The notes under the pieces were generated by a model. The model had not been told where the DNA came from and made no database searches. It saw nothing but the letters and a program-made list of their open reading frames with translations. A stretch of DNA of 64,000 bases, taken from Onishia niordana (GTDB taxonomy: Bacteria > Pseudomonadota > Gammaproteobacteria > Pseudomonadales > Halomonadaceae). The stretch spans positions 104,516 to 168,515 of the forward strand of contig NZ_SDSD01000008.1 of the NCBI RefSeq assembly GCF_004798965.1. The letters run 5' to 3'. How positions within the stretch are numbered: the first letter of the stretch is position 1; the number at the start of each line of letters is the position of its first letter. Made by a program: the position numbers and the translations under genes. Positions 8,860 to 17,312 of the stretch are shown here, piece by piece.

Positions 8860-9894
8860 ATGCGACTGACCCCCAACGTGCCCAGCCCCGAGCGTATCGG
8901 CTTCCTGCTGTTGCCGCGCTTCGCCATGGTGGCCTTCTTCTCGGCCATCGAACCGCTGCGTATCGCCAACCGCATCAGCGGCCGTACGCTCTTCGAGTGG
9001 GACGTCATCAGCCGCAACGGCGGTCCGGTGACGGCCTCCAACGCCATGGCGCTCGACGCCGATCATGGCATCGAGGATGCCCCGCTGACGCCGAGCCTGG
9101 CGGTCTGCTCAAGCTTCGCCCCCGATGATGCCATCGATGACGCCCTGCTCGCCTGGCTGCGCGAGCGCGCCACCGCGGGCTGCGTGCTCGGCGGCATGGA
9201 TACCGGCTGCGTGGTGCTGGCTGCCGCCGGCCTGCTCGATGAGCAGACCGTGACCCTGCACTGGGAGTCGCTGTCCGAGTTTCAGGCCCGCTTCCCGCGA
9301 GTCGATGCCGTGGAATCCCTCTACGAGGTGACGCCCGAGGGCTTCTCCTGTGCCGGCGGCAGCTCGGCCATCGACATGAGCCTCGACCTGATCCGCCGCC
9401 GCCACGGCGACGACCTCGCCGAGCGAGTCCGCCACCAGCTGCTCCACGATCAAGGACGCCGGCCGGCCAGCCGCCAGCGCGAACCGCTCATGCCCGAAGA
9501 CCCGCTGCTGACCCGCGCCATCGCCCTGATGGAGGCCAACCTCGAGACGCCGCTCGGCATCGGGGATCTCGCCGAGGCGCTTGACCTCTCGTGGCGGCGG
9601 CTGGAACGGCTCTTCGTGCGCCAGCTAGGCACCTCGCCACAGCGTACCTATATGGCGCGCCGTCTGGATCATGCCCACCGGCTGCTGCGAGAAACCCGCC
9701 ACAGCGTCATGGAGGTCGCGCTGGCCTGCGGCTTCGGCTCGGCCTCGAGCTTCACCCGCGCCTTTCGCCGCCATCACGGCCTGACGCCCAGCGAGCTGCG
9801 CAGGCGGCCATCGGCTGCTGCTACTGGTCCGTTCTCGAATCACGAACTGTCGAGCCACGAACTGTCGAGTCGCGAACCGTCGAATCGTGCATAG
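8860..9894 (+). CDS. GlxA-family transcriptional regulator (CdhR-like)
   Basis: 344 residues. The N-terminal half is a DJ-1/PfpI-like amidotransferase-fold sensor (PERIGFLLLPRFAMVAFFSAIEPL, then AGCVLGGMDTGCVVLAAAGLL); the C-terminal part is an AraC-type double helix-turn-helix (LGIGDLAEALDLSWRRLERLF ... VMEVALACGFGSASSFTRAFRRH). This architecture is that of CdhR, GbdR and ArgR of Pseudomonas. Start 8860 is chosen because the protein then aligns with the paralogue at 20943-21920; the frame is open to ATG 8764. It follows the carnitine operon and precedes the butyrobetaine dioxygenase, so it probably activates one or both. The last codons lie in a degenerate 15-base tandem repeat. Confidence 0.85.
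   Translation: MRLTPNVPSPERIGFLLLPRFAMVAFFSAIEPLRIANRISGRTLFEWDVISRNGGPVTASNAMALDADHGIEDAPLTPSLAVCSSFAPDDAIDDALLAWLRERATAGCVLGGMDTGCVVLAAAGLLDEQTVTLHWESLSEFQARFPRVDAVESLYEVTPEGFSCAGGSSAIDMSLDLIRRRHGDDLAERVRHQLLHDQGRRPASRQREPLMPEDPLLTRAIALMEANLETPLGIGDLAEALDLSWRRLERLFVRQLGTSPQRTYMARRLDHAHRLLRETRHSVMEVALACGFGSASSFTRAFRRHHGLTPSELRRRPSAAATGPFSNHELSSHELSSREPSNRA
9833..9892 (+). repeat. 15-base tandem repeat at the 3' end of the regulator gene
   Basis: About four degenerate copies of a unit like CGAGCCACGAACTGT. It encodes the C-terminal tail SNHELSSHELSSREPSNRA, which lies beyond the AraC DNA-binding domain. The stop codon lies in the last, most degenerate copy, suggesting slippage extended the gene end. 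Confidence 0.7.
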
Positions 9895-9973
9895 TCGGCG
9901 TCGAATCCAGACGCTCCCTCTGCCGCCTGCCTTGGCATCCTAGCGACCATCCACTCGCTGCCGAGGAAGCCCC

Positions 9974-11206
9974 ATGACAGACCTGCCGATCACCCCCGAT
10001 TACGACGCCTGGCCCATCGACGTCGCCCTCGACGCCGTATCTTTCTCGCCGCGCCTCTTGACCGTGCACTGGCAGGACGGCCGCGTCAGCCGCTATCACA
10101 GCATCTGGCTGCGCGAGAACGCCGCCGACGACACCACCATCAACCCGGCGACCCGCGAGCGCATCCTGGACCTTTCCAGCCTGCCGGCCTGGCCGGAGAT
10201 CGCGGCCGCCGAGATCGACGCCGCCGGCGCGCTCTGCGTGACCTTCGCCCCGGAGGACCGTCGCCTGCGCTTCCATCCCGGCTGGCTGCGCGCCAACGAC
10301 TATGACAACCACAATGACAACGCCAGCGACCCCGAGGCGCCGCTGGTGCCGGTGACGACCTGGCAGGGCGGCCCGGACTCAGGCCCCGACACCCTCGATG
10401 CCACGGGCCTACTCGACACCGCGCCCGACGGCGAGGCGGAAGAGGCGATCCTCGCCCCGGCACTCAAGAGCGTGCTCGGCAAGGGCCTGGTGCGGCTGCG
10501 CGGCCTGCCCATCGCGCCTGGCTCGCTCGCGGCCATCGCCCGGCGCATAGGTCCGGTGAGGCCCACCAACTTCGGTGAGCTGTTCGACGTCAAGGCCAAG
10601 CCGGACCCGGACTCCAACGCCTATACGTCGATCGCACTGCCGCCCCACGTCGACTTGCCGACCCGCGAGTACCACCCCGGCCTGCAGATGCTGCACTGCC
10701 TGGAAAACAGCGTGGCAGGCGGCCAGGCGGTGATGCTTGACGGATTCGCCATCGCCGAGGCGCTGCGCGACCACTATCCACAGGCCTTCGCGACGCTGAT
10801 CCGCGTGCGCTGGCGCTACGCCAACACCGCCAAGATCACCGACTATGTCTGGCACGAACCGATGATCCGCCTCGACGCCCGAGGCGAGCTTTTGGAGGTG
10901 CGCATCGCCGACTTCCTCCGCGGCCCGCTGGATGCCCCCTTCGAGGACATCGAGCCGGCCTATGAAGCGCTGATGACCCTGCAGCAGCTGCTGCGCGACC
11001 CGGCCTTCGCGATCCGCTTCACCTATCGTCCCGGCGACCTGGTGATCTTCGACAACCGTCGCCTGCTGCACGCCCGGGACGCCTTCGAGGGCCAGAGCGG
11101 CCATCGCTGGCTGCAGGGCTGCTACATGGAGCGCGACGAGATCCGCTCCCGCTACCGCATGATCCAGCGCGCCCGTCGGCGCCGCCAGATCACCGCGGAG
11201 ACCTGA
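9974..11206 (+). CDS. Gamma-butyrobetaine dioxygenase (BBOX-like)
   Basis: 410 residues of the Fe(II)/2-oxoglutarate TauD/TfdA dioxygenase superfamily. The N-terminal DUF971-type domain (residues about 20-110, VHWQDGRVSRYHSIWLREN) is typical of butyrobetaine and trimethyllysine hydroxylases. The iron facial triad is H225, D227 and H366, and R368 in HARDAF fits the 2-oxoglutarate-binding arginine region. LPTREYHPGLQMLHCLEN and the GCYMERDEIRSR end resemble the Pseudomonas butyrobetaine hydroxylase. It would convert gamma-butyrobetaine to L-carnitine, feeding the operon upstream. A linker of about 20 residues (DNHNDNASDPE) after the first domain is unusually acidic. Ribosome site GAGGAAG is clear. 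Confidence 0.85.
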   Translation: MTDLPITPDYDAWPIDVALDAVSFSPRLLTVHWQDGRVSRYHSIWLRENAADDTTINPATRERILDLSSLPAWPEIAAAEIDAAGALCVTFAPEDRRLRFHPGWLRANDYDNHNDNASDPEAPLVPVTTWQGGPDSGPDTLDATGLLDTAPDGEAEEAILAPALKSVLGKGLVRLRGLPIAPGSLAAIARRIGPVRPTNFGELFDVKAKPDPDSNAYTSIALPPHVDLPTREYHPGLQMLHCLENSVAGGQAVMLDGFAIAEALRDHYPQAFATLIRVRWRYANTAKITDYVWHEPMIRLDARGELLEVRIADFLRGPLDAPFEDIEPAYEALMTLQQLLRDPAFAIRFTYRPGDLVIFDNRRLLHARDAFEGQSGHRWLQGCYMERDEIRSRYRMIQRARRRRQITAET

Positions 11207-11212
11207 GGCGGC

Positions 11213-12217
11213 TCAGCCCGGCCCCCGAGCCGCCGTGTCTCTCGGCGTCTCGCTAAAACGCGCGCGATAGGCGCGGGAAAAGTGCGCCAGGTGCTGAAAA
11301 CCGGAGGCCATCGCCGCCTCGGTGACCCGGCAATGACTACCGGCAAGCAGGCGCTGAGCCCGATCCAGGCGCATGCCCAGGTAGCACCCCTTAGGTGTCT
11401 CGCCAAAGTGGGCCAGGAACAACCGGGTGAGCTGACGCTGGGACTGGCCCGCCATCCTGCAGATCTCGGGAATCGGCAGCGCCTGGGCAAGGTTGGCCTC
11501 CATCGTCGCCAAGCTCCGGACCACGCTACGCGGCAACCCCGCATAGCGCACCTGGCGCTCATCCTCGTCCGAGGCCTCATGACGATGGTGTACCAACTGG
11601 CGACCCACGGCATCGGCCAGCGCCGGGCCGTAGTCGCGGGCGATGCGATCCAGCATCATGTCGATGCCGGTGGTGCCGCCGGCCCCAGTCTGGCGCAAGC
11701 CATCCGACTCGTAGCGCTCACCGCTGACTCGCAGCTGGGGGAACTCGCGGCGAAAGGCCGGCACGCTCTCCCAGTGCAGTGCCACCCGATACCCTTCCAG
11801 CACCCCGGCCCGCGCCAGGATGAAGGGGGCCGTATCCAGTCCCCCCAGCCAGCCGCCATGGGCGGCCACTCGACGCAACACAGCGCGGTCCCGCGCCGTC
11901 ACTTCCGCCTCCGCCTCGTAGGACGACACCACCATCAGGTGGGCAGCGTCGGGTACCGCCGCCAGCTCGCCGTCGACCTCGATGCAGACGCCATTACTGG
12001 CCACCACGCCTTCGCCATCCGCCGAGCGCAACCGCCACGCAAAGAGGTCGCGACCGAACCGATTGGCGACCCGCAACGGCTCCAGCATGCAGAACAGGGT
12101 CAGCATCGAGAACTTGGGGACCAGCCAGACGTCCAGGGTGTGCTCGGCCTGGTCGGGCGACAGCAGCGGGGGCGAATCCGGGCGCGGATAAGGCCAAACC
12201 TCGTGTGAATCCTGCAT
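11213..12217 (-). CDS. GlxA-family transcriptional regulator, divergent from tmpA
   Basis: 334 residues with a DJ-1/PfpI-like sensor half (LDVWLVPKFSMLTLFCMLEPL; AAHGGWLGGLDTAPFILARAG; ALHWESVPAFRREFP) and a C-terminal AraC-type DNA-binding half (LPIPEICRMAGQSQRQLTRLF; VTEAAMASGFQHLAHFSRAYRARF). It is more distant from the regulators at 8860 and 20943 than those are from each other. It is transcribed away from the tmpA-like gene over a short shared control region, so it is the obvious candidate to control tmpAB. The C-terminus is convergent with, and only 6 bases from, the butyrobetaine dioxygenase gene. Confidence 0.85.
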   Translation of the reverse strand: MQDSHEVWPYPRPDSPPLLSPDQAEHTLDVWLVPKFSMLTLFCMLEPLRVANRFGRDLFAWRLRSADGEGVVASNGVCIEVDGELAAVPDAAHLMVVSSYEAEAEVTARDRAVLRRVAAHGGWLGGLDTAPFILARAGVLEGYRVALHWESVPAFRREFPQLRVSGERYESDGLRQTGAGGTTGIDMMLDRIARDYGPALADAVGRQLVHHRHEASDEDERQVRYAGLPRSVVRSLATMEANLAQALPIPEICRMAGQSQRQLTRLFLAHFGETPKGCYLGMRLDRAQRLLAGSHCRVTEAAMASGFQHLAHFSRAYRARFSETPRDTAARGPG

Positions 12218-12395
12218 GGTGGCTTAAAAGATCAACTTTATGGCGAATTTATTCAAATCTTAGTGCCAAGCTGCCAGTAGGGTAAAGCGAGTCATGGTCA
12301 TCGGCGCCGCTGACCCTGACCGAACGCCACCCAAGGACAACGCCCCTGGAGCCTGTCGGACACAGGCTCTCTGCTTCATCCGGAGATTCATCGCC
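12218..12395. promoter_or_regulatory. Divergent promoter region between GlxA-type regulator and tmpA
   Basis: An AT-rich stretch (12230-12265, AAAAGATCAACTTTATGGCG and following) between the two divergent start codons. It must hold both promoters and the regulator's binding site. I see no clean inverted repeat, as expected for AraC-type sites, which are usually direct repeats. A reading frame extends tmpA upstream to 12294 but without a ribosome site. Confidence 0.4.
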
Positions 12396-13532
12396 ATGAC
12401 CACAAGCGCCAAGGCAAGGCTGTCCCCCGACGGCCAGCGCCTGCTCCTCGACATCGATACCCAGTCCCGCGAGTTCGCGGCCCTGTGGCTGAGGGAGCGG
12501 GCCCCCGACGCCGAGACGCTGGACCCGCTCACCGGTCAGCGCCTGATCGAGGCCGCCGAGCTGCCTCTCGACCTGACCCTGGAACAGGTCGAGCTCGTCG
12601 ATGACGCCCTGGCGCTGCGCTTCAGCGATGGCCATCGCGCCCACTTTCCGCTGGACGCCCTGCGCGCCGACGCCACCGACAGCAACCGGGTGGCCCCGGG
12701 CCGCCAGTTGTGGGATGCCAGCCTGTCCGAGCCACCCCGCGCCGACTGCACCGCGGCCATCGAGGACGATGCTGCCCTGCTCGAGATGCTTGAGCAGTTA
12801 CACCGCTACGGCTTCGTGCTGGTCGACGGCGTGCCCACCGAGGAGGATGGCATGCAGGCGCTGATGGCCCGTGTCGGGCCTTTACGCCGCACCAATTGGG
12901 GCGGCATCGCCGACGTCAAATCGGTGGCCAATGCCTATGACCTGACCATGACCCAACGCGGCCTGGAGCCACATACCGACAACCCCTATCGCGACCCCAT
13001 TCCTGGCTATATCTGGCTGCATTGCCTGACCAATGCCGCCGATGGCGGTGACAGCACCCTGGCCGACGGCTACCGGGCGGCTCAACTGCTTCGCGAACGC
13101 GACCCGACCGCCTTCGACTGCCTGACCCAGGTCTACCCGGGCTTTCGCTACCGCGACGAGACCACCTGGCTGGAAAGCGAGGGGCCGCTGATCGAGCTCG
13201 ATAGTCAGGGACGCATCTTCCGCGTGCGCTACAGCAACCGCACCGAGCGCGTCAGAGCCCTGCCCGCCGCGCAACTGGCCCGCTACTACGCCGCCCGCCG
13301 CGCCTTCTTCGAGTTGATCACCTCTGACGAGCTGACACTGCACCTCAAACTCGACCCGGGCCAGATGCTGATCATGGACAACTACCGCCTACTGCATGGC
13401 CGCTGCGCCTTTGCGCTGGCCGGCGGCGTACGCCATCTACGTCAGGGCTACGTGGACCGGGACAGCACCGCCAGCCGCCGCCTGGTGCTTCGCCAACAAC
13501 TGGCGGACACCACCAACGAGGAAATCGCATGA
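12396..13532 (+). CDS. tmpA: TmpA-like 2-trimethylaminoethylphosphonate dioxygenase
   Basis: 378 residues of the butyrobetaine-hydroxylase-like Fe(II)/2-oxoglutarate dioxygenases. It has an N-terminal DUF971-type domain (to about residue 95) and a catalytic domain with the triad H193, D195 and H334 plus R336. It differs from the neighbour at 9974 around the active site (PHTDNPYRDPIPGYIWLHCL; DNYRLLHGRCAF). The next gene, overlapping by four bases, is an HD-domain oxygenase. In Leisingera, TmpA hydroxylates 2-trimethylaminoethylphosphonate and TmpB cleaves the product to glycine betaine and phosphate; this gene pair matches that system. Start 12396 has GGAG 10 bases upstream. A second butyrobetaine or trimethyllysine hydroxylase is the alternative. 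Confidence 0.75.
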   Translation: MTTSAKARLSPDGQRLLLDIDTQSREFAALWLRERAPDAETLDPLTGQRLIEAAELPLDLTLEQVELVDDALALRFSDGHRAHFPLDALRADATDSNRVAPGRQLWDASLSEPPRADCTAAIEDDAALLEMLEQLHRYGFVLVDGVPTEEDGMQALMARVGPLRRTNWGGIADVKSVANAYDLTMTQRGLEPHTDNPYRDPIPGYIWLHCLTNAADGGDSTLADGYRAAQLLRERDPTAFDCLTQVYPGFRYRDETTWLESEGPLIELDSQGRIFRVRYSNRTERVRALPAAQLARYYAARRAFFELITSDELTLHLKLDPGQMLIMDNYRLLHGRCAFALAGGVRHLRQGYVDRDSTASRRLVLRQQLADTTNEEIA

Positions 13533-14107
13533 TAAAGGCCAACTTCCGTCATTTCGGCGAGGCAAGCCGCGACGACTGGGCGCTGATCGACGCGCGCTTC
13601 CGCGATTACGTCGCCGATGCCCCGCGTCGGGTGCTCGAGCATCTGGATCGCCTGGCCGGCGACACCCACGGCTATCCAGTGGATCGCTTCGAACACTGCC
13701 TGCAGACCGCCACCCGCGCCCTGCGCGACGGCGCCGACGAGGAGATGGTGGTCTGTGCCCTGCTTCACGACATCGGTGACGACCTGGCCCCGGCCCACCA
13801 TGCAGAAATTGCCGCGGGTATCCTCGAGCCCTTCATCGATCCGCTCAACGCCTGGATGATCCGCCACCACGAGCTCTTCCAGGGCTATCACTACCGCCAT
13901 TACTTCGGCCTTGATCCCCACGCCCGGGAGCGGTTCGCGGACCATCCGGCCTACGCGCGTACGGTGCGCTTCTGCGATGAGTGGGACCAGGCCAGCTTCG
14001 ACCCGGACTACGACACCCTGCCGCTCGCACACTTCGTGCCGATGGTGGAGCGCGTGCTGGGACGGCCCCCCTTCGGTGGCCTGCCGCCGATCCTGGAGAA
14101 GGCATAG
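13529..14107 (+). CDS. tmpB: TmpB-like HD-domain mixed-valent diiron oxygenase
   Basis: 192 residues of the PhnZ-type HD superfamily. Candidate diiron ligands in order are H56, H80-D81 (LLHDIGDD), H90 or H91, H113 or H114, and D153 (EWDQASFDP); the spacing of H56 and H80 matches PhnZ. In the TmpA/TmpB pathway this enzyme oxidatively cleaves the C-P bond of (R)-1-hydroxy-2-trimethylaminoethylphosphonate to glycine betaine and inorganic phosphate. Overlap with tmpA (ATGA) indicates translational coupling. It is short for an ordinary HD phosphohydrolase and lacks other domains. The metal assignment is by alignment from memory, not by computation. Confidence 0.75.
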   Translation: MIKANFRHFGEASRDDWALIDARFRDYVADAPRRVLEHLDRLAGDTHGYPVDRFEHCLQTATRALRDGADEEMVVCALLHDIGDDLAPAHHAEIAAGILEPFIDPLNAWMIRHHELFQGYHYRHYFGLDPHARERFADHPAYARTVRFCDEWDQASFDPDYDTLPLAHFVPMVERVLGRPPFGGLPPILEKA

Positions 14108-14287
14108 ATAAAGCGCCATGAAGAAACGGCTGTAACTGGCGACCGCAGACAAGCAACCGCTTGCTGGCCGACGCCATAGCCTTTGCTCAACGATATCAAT
14201 GGCACGGCCTGAACGAAGACGCCATGACATCACCACTTTTTTGGCTGGTCCCGCTGACTAGCCCCCGTGACAAGGAGACATCTGCGA

Positions 14288-15229
14288 ATGAAGACGCTGT
14301 ACAAGACCCTGACCCTGTTGACCGGTCTGGCCCTGGCAAGCCCGCTGCTGGCGGCTGAGACTGATCAGGACGACACCCTCCGCCTCGTGGTGCCGCCCTG
14401 GCCGGGCGTGACCGTCAAAAGCGAGATTCTCGCGCAGCTCATCGAGCCGCTGGGATATACCACCGACGCCCAGGAACTCAGCTCGACCGTGGGCTACAAC
14501 ACCCTGCAGACCGGCGACAGCGATGCCTTCCTAGCAGGCTGGCTGCCCGCCCAGCAGGAAAGCTACGATGTCGCCATGCAGGCCGGCGCCATCCTCGATC
14601 TTGGCAATAACGTCAACGGTGCCCGCATGGGCTTCGCCGTGCCGGGCTATGTCTACGAGGCGGGCATCACCAGCGCCAAGCAACTGGCCGACCCCGAGGT
14701 GGCAGAGCGCTTCGGCAACCGCATCTTCAGCATCGAGAGTGGCTCCACGATCACCGATATGCTCGATGGCGCCATCAGCGCCAATACCTACGGTCTTGGC
14801 GACTGGGATATCGCCGCTTCCTCGACGCCGGGCATGCTGTCCATGGTCAAAGGCGCCGTGGCAGAAGAGAAATGGGTGCTGTACTACGGCTGGACGCCAC
14901 ACTGGATGGTGCCGGAATACGACACCCGCATCCTCGACGATCCGCAAAGCGTCTTCGGCCCCGACAACGGCCGCAGCGACGTCAAGACCATCGTCGCCAA
15001 GGCCTATGCCGAGGCCAACCCCAACCTCACCCAGCTACTCGACCAGTTCGTGTTCTCGGCCGATGAGCAAAGCGAGTTCATCAGCGCCTTCAGTCTGCAG
15101 GAACGCGAGCTCGACGCCGTGGCCCATGACTGGCTGTCCACTCATCCCGAGCGCGTGGCCGCCTTCCTCGAGGGCGTCGAGACCCGTGACGGCAACGATG
15201 CCCTGACGGCGGTGGAGGCCAGTCTATGA
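14288..15229 (+). CDS. Glycine betaine/carnitine-type ABC substrate-binding protein
   Basis: 313 residues. A signal peptide (residues 1-23, ending PLLAAE) precedes an OpuAC/ProX-type binding domain. Aromatic residues likely to cage a quaternary ammonium group are visible (LVVPPWPGVT, FLAGWLPAQQES, LYYGWTPHWM). It has no cognate permease or ATPase nearby, so like CaiX it may feed a shared betaine transporter elsewhere. Its stop codon overlaps the start of the transaminase gene. The ligand could be glycine betaine, carnitine or the phosphonate substrate of TmpA; its position directly after tmpAB favours one of these. ATG 14288 follows AAGGAGACATC; the upstream in-frame ATG 14267 lacks a ribosome site. 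Confidence 0.82.
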   Translation: MKTLYKTLTLLTGLALASPLLAAETDQDDTLRLVVPPWPGVTVKSEILAQLIEPLGYTTDAQELSSTVGYNTLQTGDSDAFLAGWLPAQQESYDVAMQAGAILDLGNNVNGARMGFAVPGYVYEAGITSAKQLADPEVAERFGNRIFSIESGSTITDMLDGAISANTYGLGDWDIAASSTPGMLSMVKGAVAEEKWVLYYGWTPHWMVPEYDTRILDDPQSVFGPDNGRSDVKTIVAKAYAEANPNLTQLLDQFVFSADEQSEFISAFSLQERELDAVAHDWLSTHPERVAAFLEGVETRDGNDALTAVEASL

Positions 15230-16434
15230 CGACCATGCGCTTCTCCCGCCTGACCGAGCGTATCGCCGGCGAGGGCGCCGCCGCCTGGGATATCCACAAC
15301 CGGGCCCTGGCGCGCAAGGCCGCCGGCGAAGACATCACGGTGCTGTCGGTGGGCGACCCGGACTTCGCCACCCCGGCACCGATCGTCGAGAGCGCGGTGG
15401 CTAGCCTGCGCGGTGGCGCCACGCATTATCCCGACGTTCAGGGCAAGCAGGGCCTGCGCGAGGCCATCGCCGCGCGGTATCGCGCCCACGGGGTGAATGC
15501 CACACCGGACCAGCTGATCGTCATGGCGGGCGCCCAGTGCGGCCTCTACGCCGCCGCCCAGTGCCTGCTCGATCCCGACGACGAGGTGATCGTCCCCGAG
15601 CCAAGCTACGTCACCTATGAAGCCGTGCTGCGCTCCACCGGCGCTCGCATGGTGCGCATCCCGCTGCACGGCGACGACGACTTTCGCCTGGGCGTCGCCG
15701 ACATCGAGGCCGCGATCACCCCGCGCACCCGGGCGATCATGCTCAACAGCCCCCACAACCCCACCGGTCAGCTGATCGACGCCAAATCCTGGGCCGCCAT
15801 TGCCGCGCTGTGCCACCGCCATGATCTGTGGCTGATCTCCGATGAGGTCTACGCCGAGCTGGTCTTCGAAGGCGAGCACATCTGCGCCGCGAGCCTGCCC
15901 GTCATGGCCGACCGCACCGTGGTCATCGACAGCCTTTCCAAGTCCCATGCCATGACCGGCTGGCGGCTGGGCTGGGTGCTCGGCCCGCAGGCGCTGATCG
16001 AGCATATGGCCAACCTGGCGCTTTGCATGCTCTATGGCTGCCCGGAGTTCATCCAGGACGCCGCTCGCGATGCCCTCAGTCAGGACCTGCCCGAGCGCGC
16101 GGTGATGCACGAGACCTACCGGGCGCGCCGCGACGCCGTCTGTACCGCACTCGCCGCCTGCGCGGCCATCAAGGTCATCAAACCGGCCGCGGGCATGTTC
16201 CTGATGATCGACGTGCGCGCCACCGGGCTTTCTTCCCAGGCCTTCGCCGACCGCCTGCTTGATGAGCAGGGCGTGTCGGTGCTGTCCGGGGAGGCCTTCG
16301 GCCCCTCCGCTGCCGGCTTCGTGCGCCTGAGCCTGACTGTGGACGAAGATCGTCTGCGCATGGCCAGCAAGCGGCTGGCGCGCTGCGCCGAAGCGGCACA
16401 CGAAGATGCTGCTGCCCTTTCCCCTGCAGAGTGA
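15226..16434 (+). CDS. aruH: Arginine:pyruvate transaminase (AruH-like), PLP-dependent
   Basis: 402 residues, fold-type I aminotransferase. The PLP lysine lies in DSLSKSHAMTGWRLGW; other landmarks are LSVGDPDF, GKQGLREAIAARY, AGAQCGLYAAAQCLL, NSPHNPTGQ and ISDEVYAELVFEGEH. Sequence features throughout (start FSRLTERIAGEGAAAWDIH, LALCMLYGCPEFIQDAA) closely recall AruH of Pseudomonas aeruginosa, which transfers the amino group of arginine to pyruvate in the transaminase route of arginine breakdown. It is directly followed by an amino-acid ABC importer, consistent with uptake and use of arginine. It overlaps the betaine-binding protein gene by four bases; no AruI-like decarboxylase is seen here. 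Confidence 0.82.
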   Translation: MTTMRFSRLTERIAGEGAAAWDIHNRALARKAAGEDITVLSVGDPDFATPAPIVESAVASLRGGATHYPDVQGKQGLREAIAARYRAHGVNATPDQLIVMAGAQCGLYAAAQCLLDPDDEVIVPEPSYVTYEAVLRSTGARMVRIPLHGDDDFRLGVADIEAAITPRTRAIMLNSPHNPTGQLIDAKSWAAIAALCHRHDLWLISDEVYAELVFEGEHICAASLPVMADRTVVIDSLSKSHAMTGWRLGWVLGPQALIEHMANLALCMLYGCPEFIQDAARDALSQDLPERAVMHETYRARRDAVCTALAACAAIKVIKPAAGMFLMIDVRATGLSSQAFADRLLDEQGVSVLSGEAFGPSAAGFVRLSLTVDEDRLRMASKRLARCAEAAHEDAAALSPAE

Positions 16435-16441
16435 ATCGCCT

Positions 16442-17242
16442 ATGACATCATCGCTACACGTCACTCCGTCAGCCTCTGACACCCTCGCCGTAGAGGCCCG
16501 CCACCTCGTCAAGCGCTATGGCGATCTCGAGGTGCTGCGCGACGTCTCCCTCGAGGTCCCCGAGGGCAGCGTCACCTCGATCATTGGCGCCAGCGGCTCG
16601 GGCAAGAGCACCCTGCTGCGCTGCCTCAACCTGCTGGAGCGCCCTAACCTCGGCGAACTGGCGATTGCCGATGAAGCCATTCGCTTCGACCGCAACCCCC
16701 AGGGCGACGTCGTCGGCCTCGACAGGCGCCAGCTGCAGCGCCTGCGCGCCAAGGTCAGCATGGTCTTCCAGCAGTTCAATCTCTGGCCCCACTTCACGGT
16801 GCTTGGCAACGTCACCGAGGCCCCGATGCGGGTGAAGGGCCTTTCCCGGCGCCGCGCCAACGCCCTCGCCGAACACTACCTGGAGCGGGTCGGCATGGCC
16901 GACAAGCGCGACAGCTATCCGGCCTATCTTTCCGGCGGCCAGCAGCAGCGGGTGGCGATCGCCCGCGCGCTGGCCATGGAGCCCCGGCTTCTGCTGTTCG
17001 ATGAGCCGACCTCGGCGCTGGACCCGGAACGGGTCAGCGAGGTCCTCAGCGTCATCCGCGGCCTGGCCGACGAAGGACGCACCATGGTGCTGGTGACGCA
17101 TGAGATGGCCTTCGCCCGCGATGTCTCCGACCAGGTGATCTTCCTCGATCGCGGCGTCGTCGGCGTGGCCGGCACCCCACACGACGTCTTCGAGGACAGT
17201 GACCACGAACGTTGCCGTCACTTCGTGGCACCGGCCGTCTGA
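16442..17242 (+). CDS. Polar amino-acid ABC transporter, ATP-binding protein
   Basis: 266 residues of the HisP/GlnQ class. Walker A is GASGSGKST, the Q-loop follows in MVFQQFNLWPHFTVL, the signature motif is LSGGQQQRVAIARAL and Walker B is LLLFDEPTSALDPE; the switch histidine is in LVTHEMAFARD. It energises import of a cationic amino acid together with the binding protein and two permeases downstream; arginine is the inferred substrate because of the AruH neighbour. Start 16442 is chosen over the frame-extending ATG 16406, which lies inside aruH. Confidence 0.88.
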   Translation: MTSSLHVTPSASDTLAVEARHLVKRYGDLEVLRDVSLEVPEGSVTSIIGASGSGKSTLLRCLNLLERPNLGELAIADEAIRFDRNPQGDVVGLDRRQLQRLRAKVSMVFQQFNLWPHFTVLGNVTEAPMRVKGLSRRRANALAEHYLERVGMADKRDSYPAYLSGGQQQRVAIARALAMEPRLLLFDEPTSALDPERVSEVLSVIRGLADEGRTMVLVTHEMAFARDVSDQVIFLDRGVVGVAGTPHDVFEDSDHERCRHFVAPAV

Positions 17243-17312
17243 TGACGCCGGCCCCCTAAGCACGACCCAAGCGTGACAACACAAGAGCTAGATAACAGCC
17301 AAGGAGAGCACG

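Noticed and set aside
15226..16434. Aspartate aminotransferase as the name for the PLP enzyme
   Set aside because: General aminotransferase signatures fit, but the start and C-terminal segments and the cationic amino-acid importer next door favour AruH.
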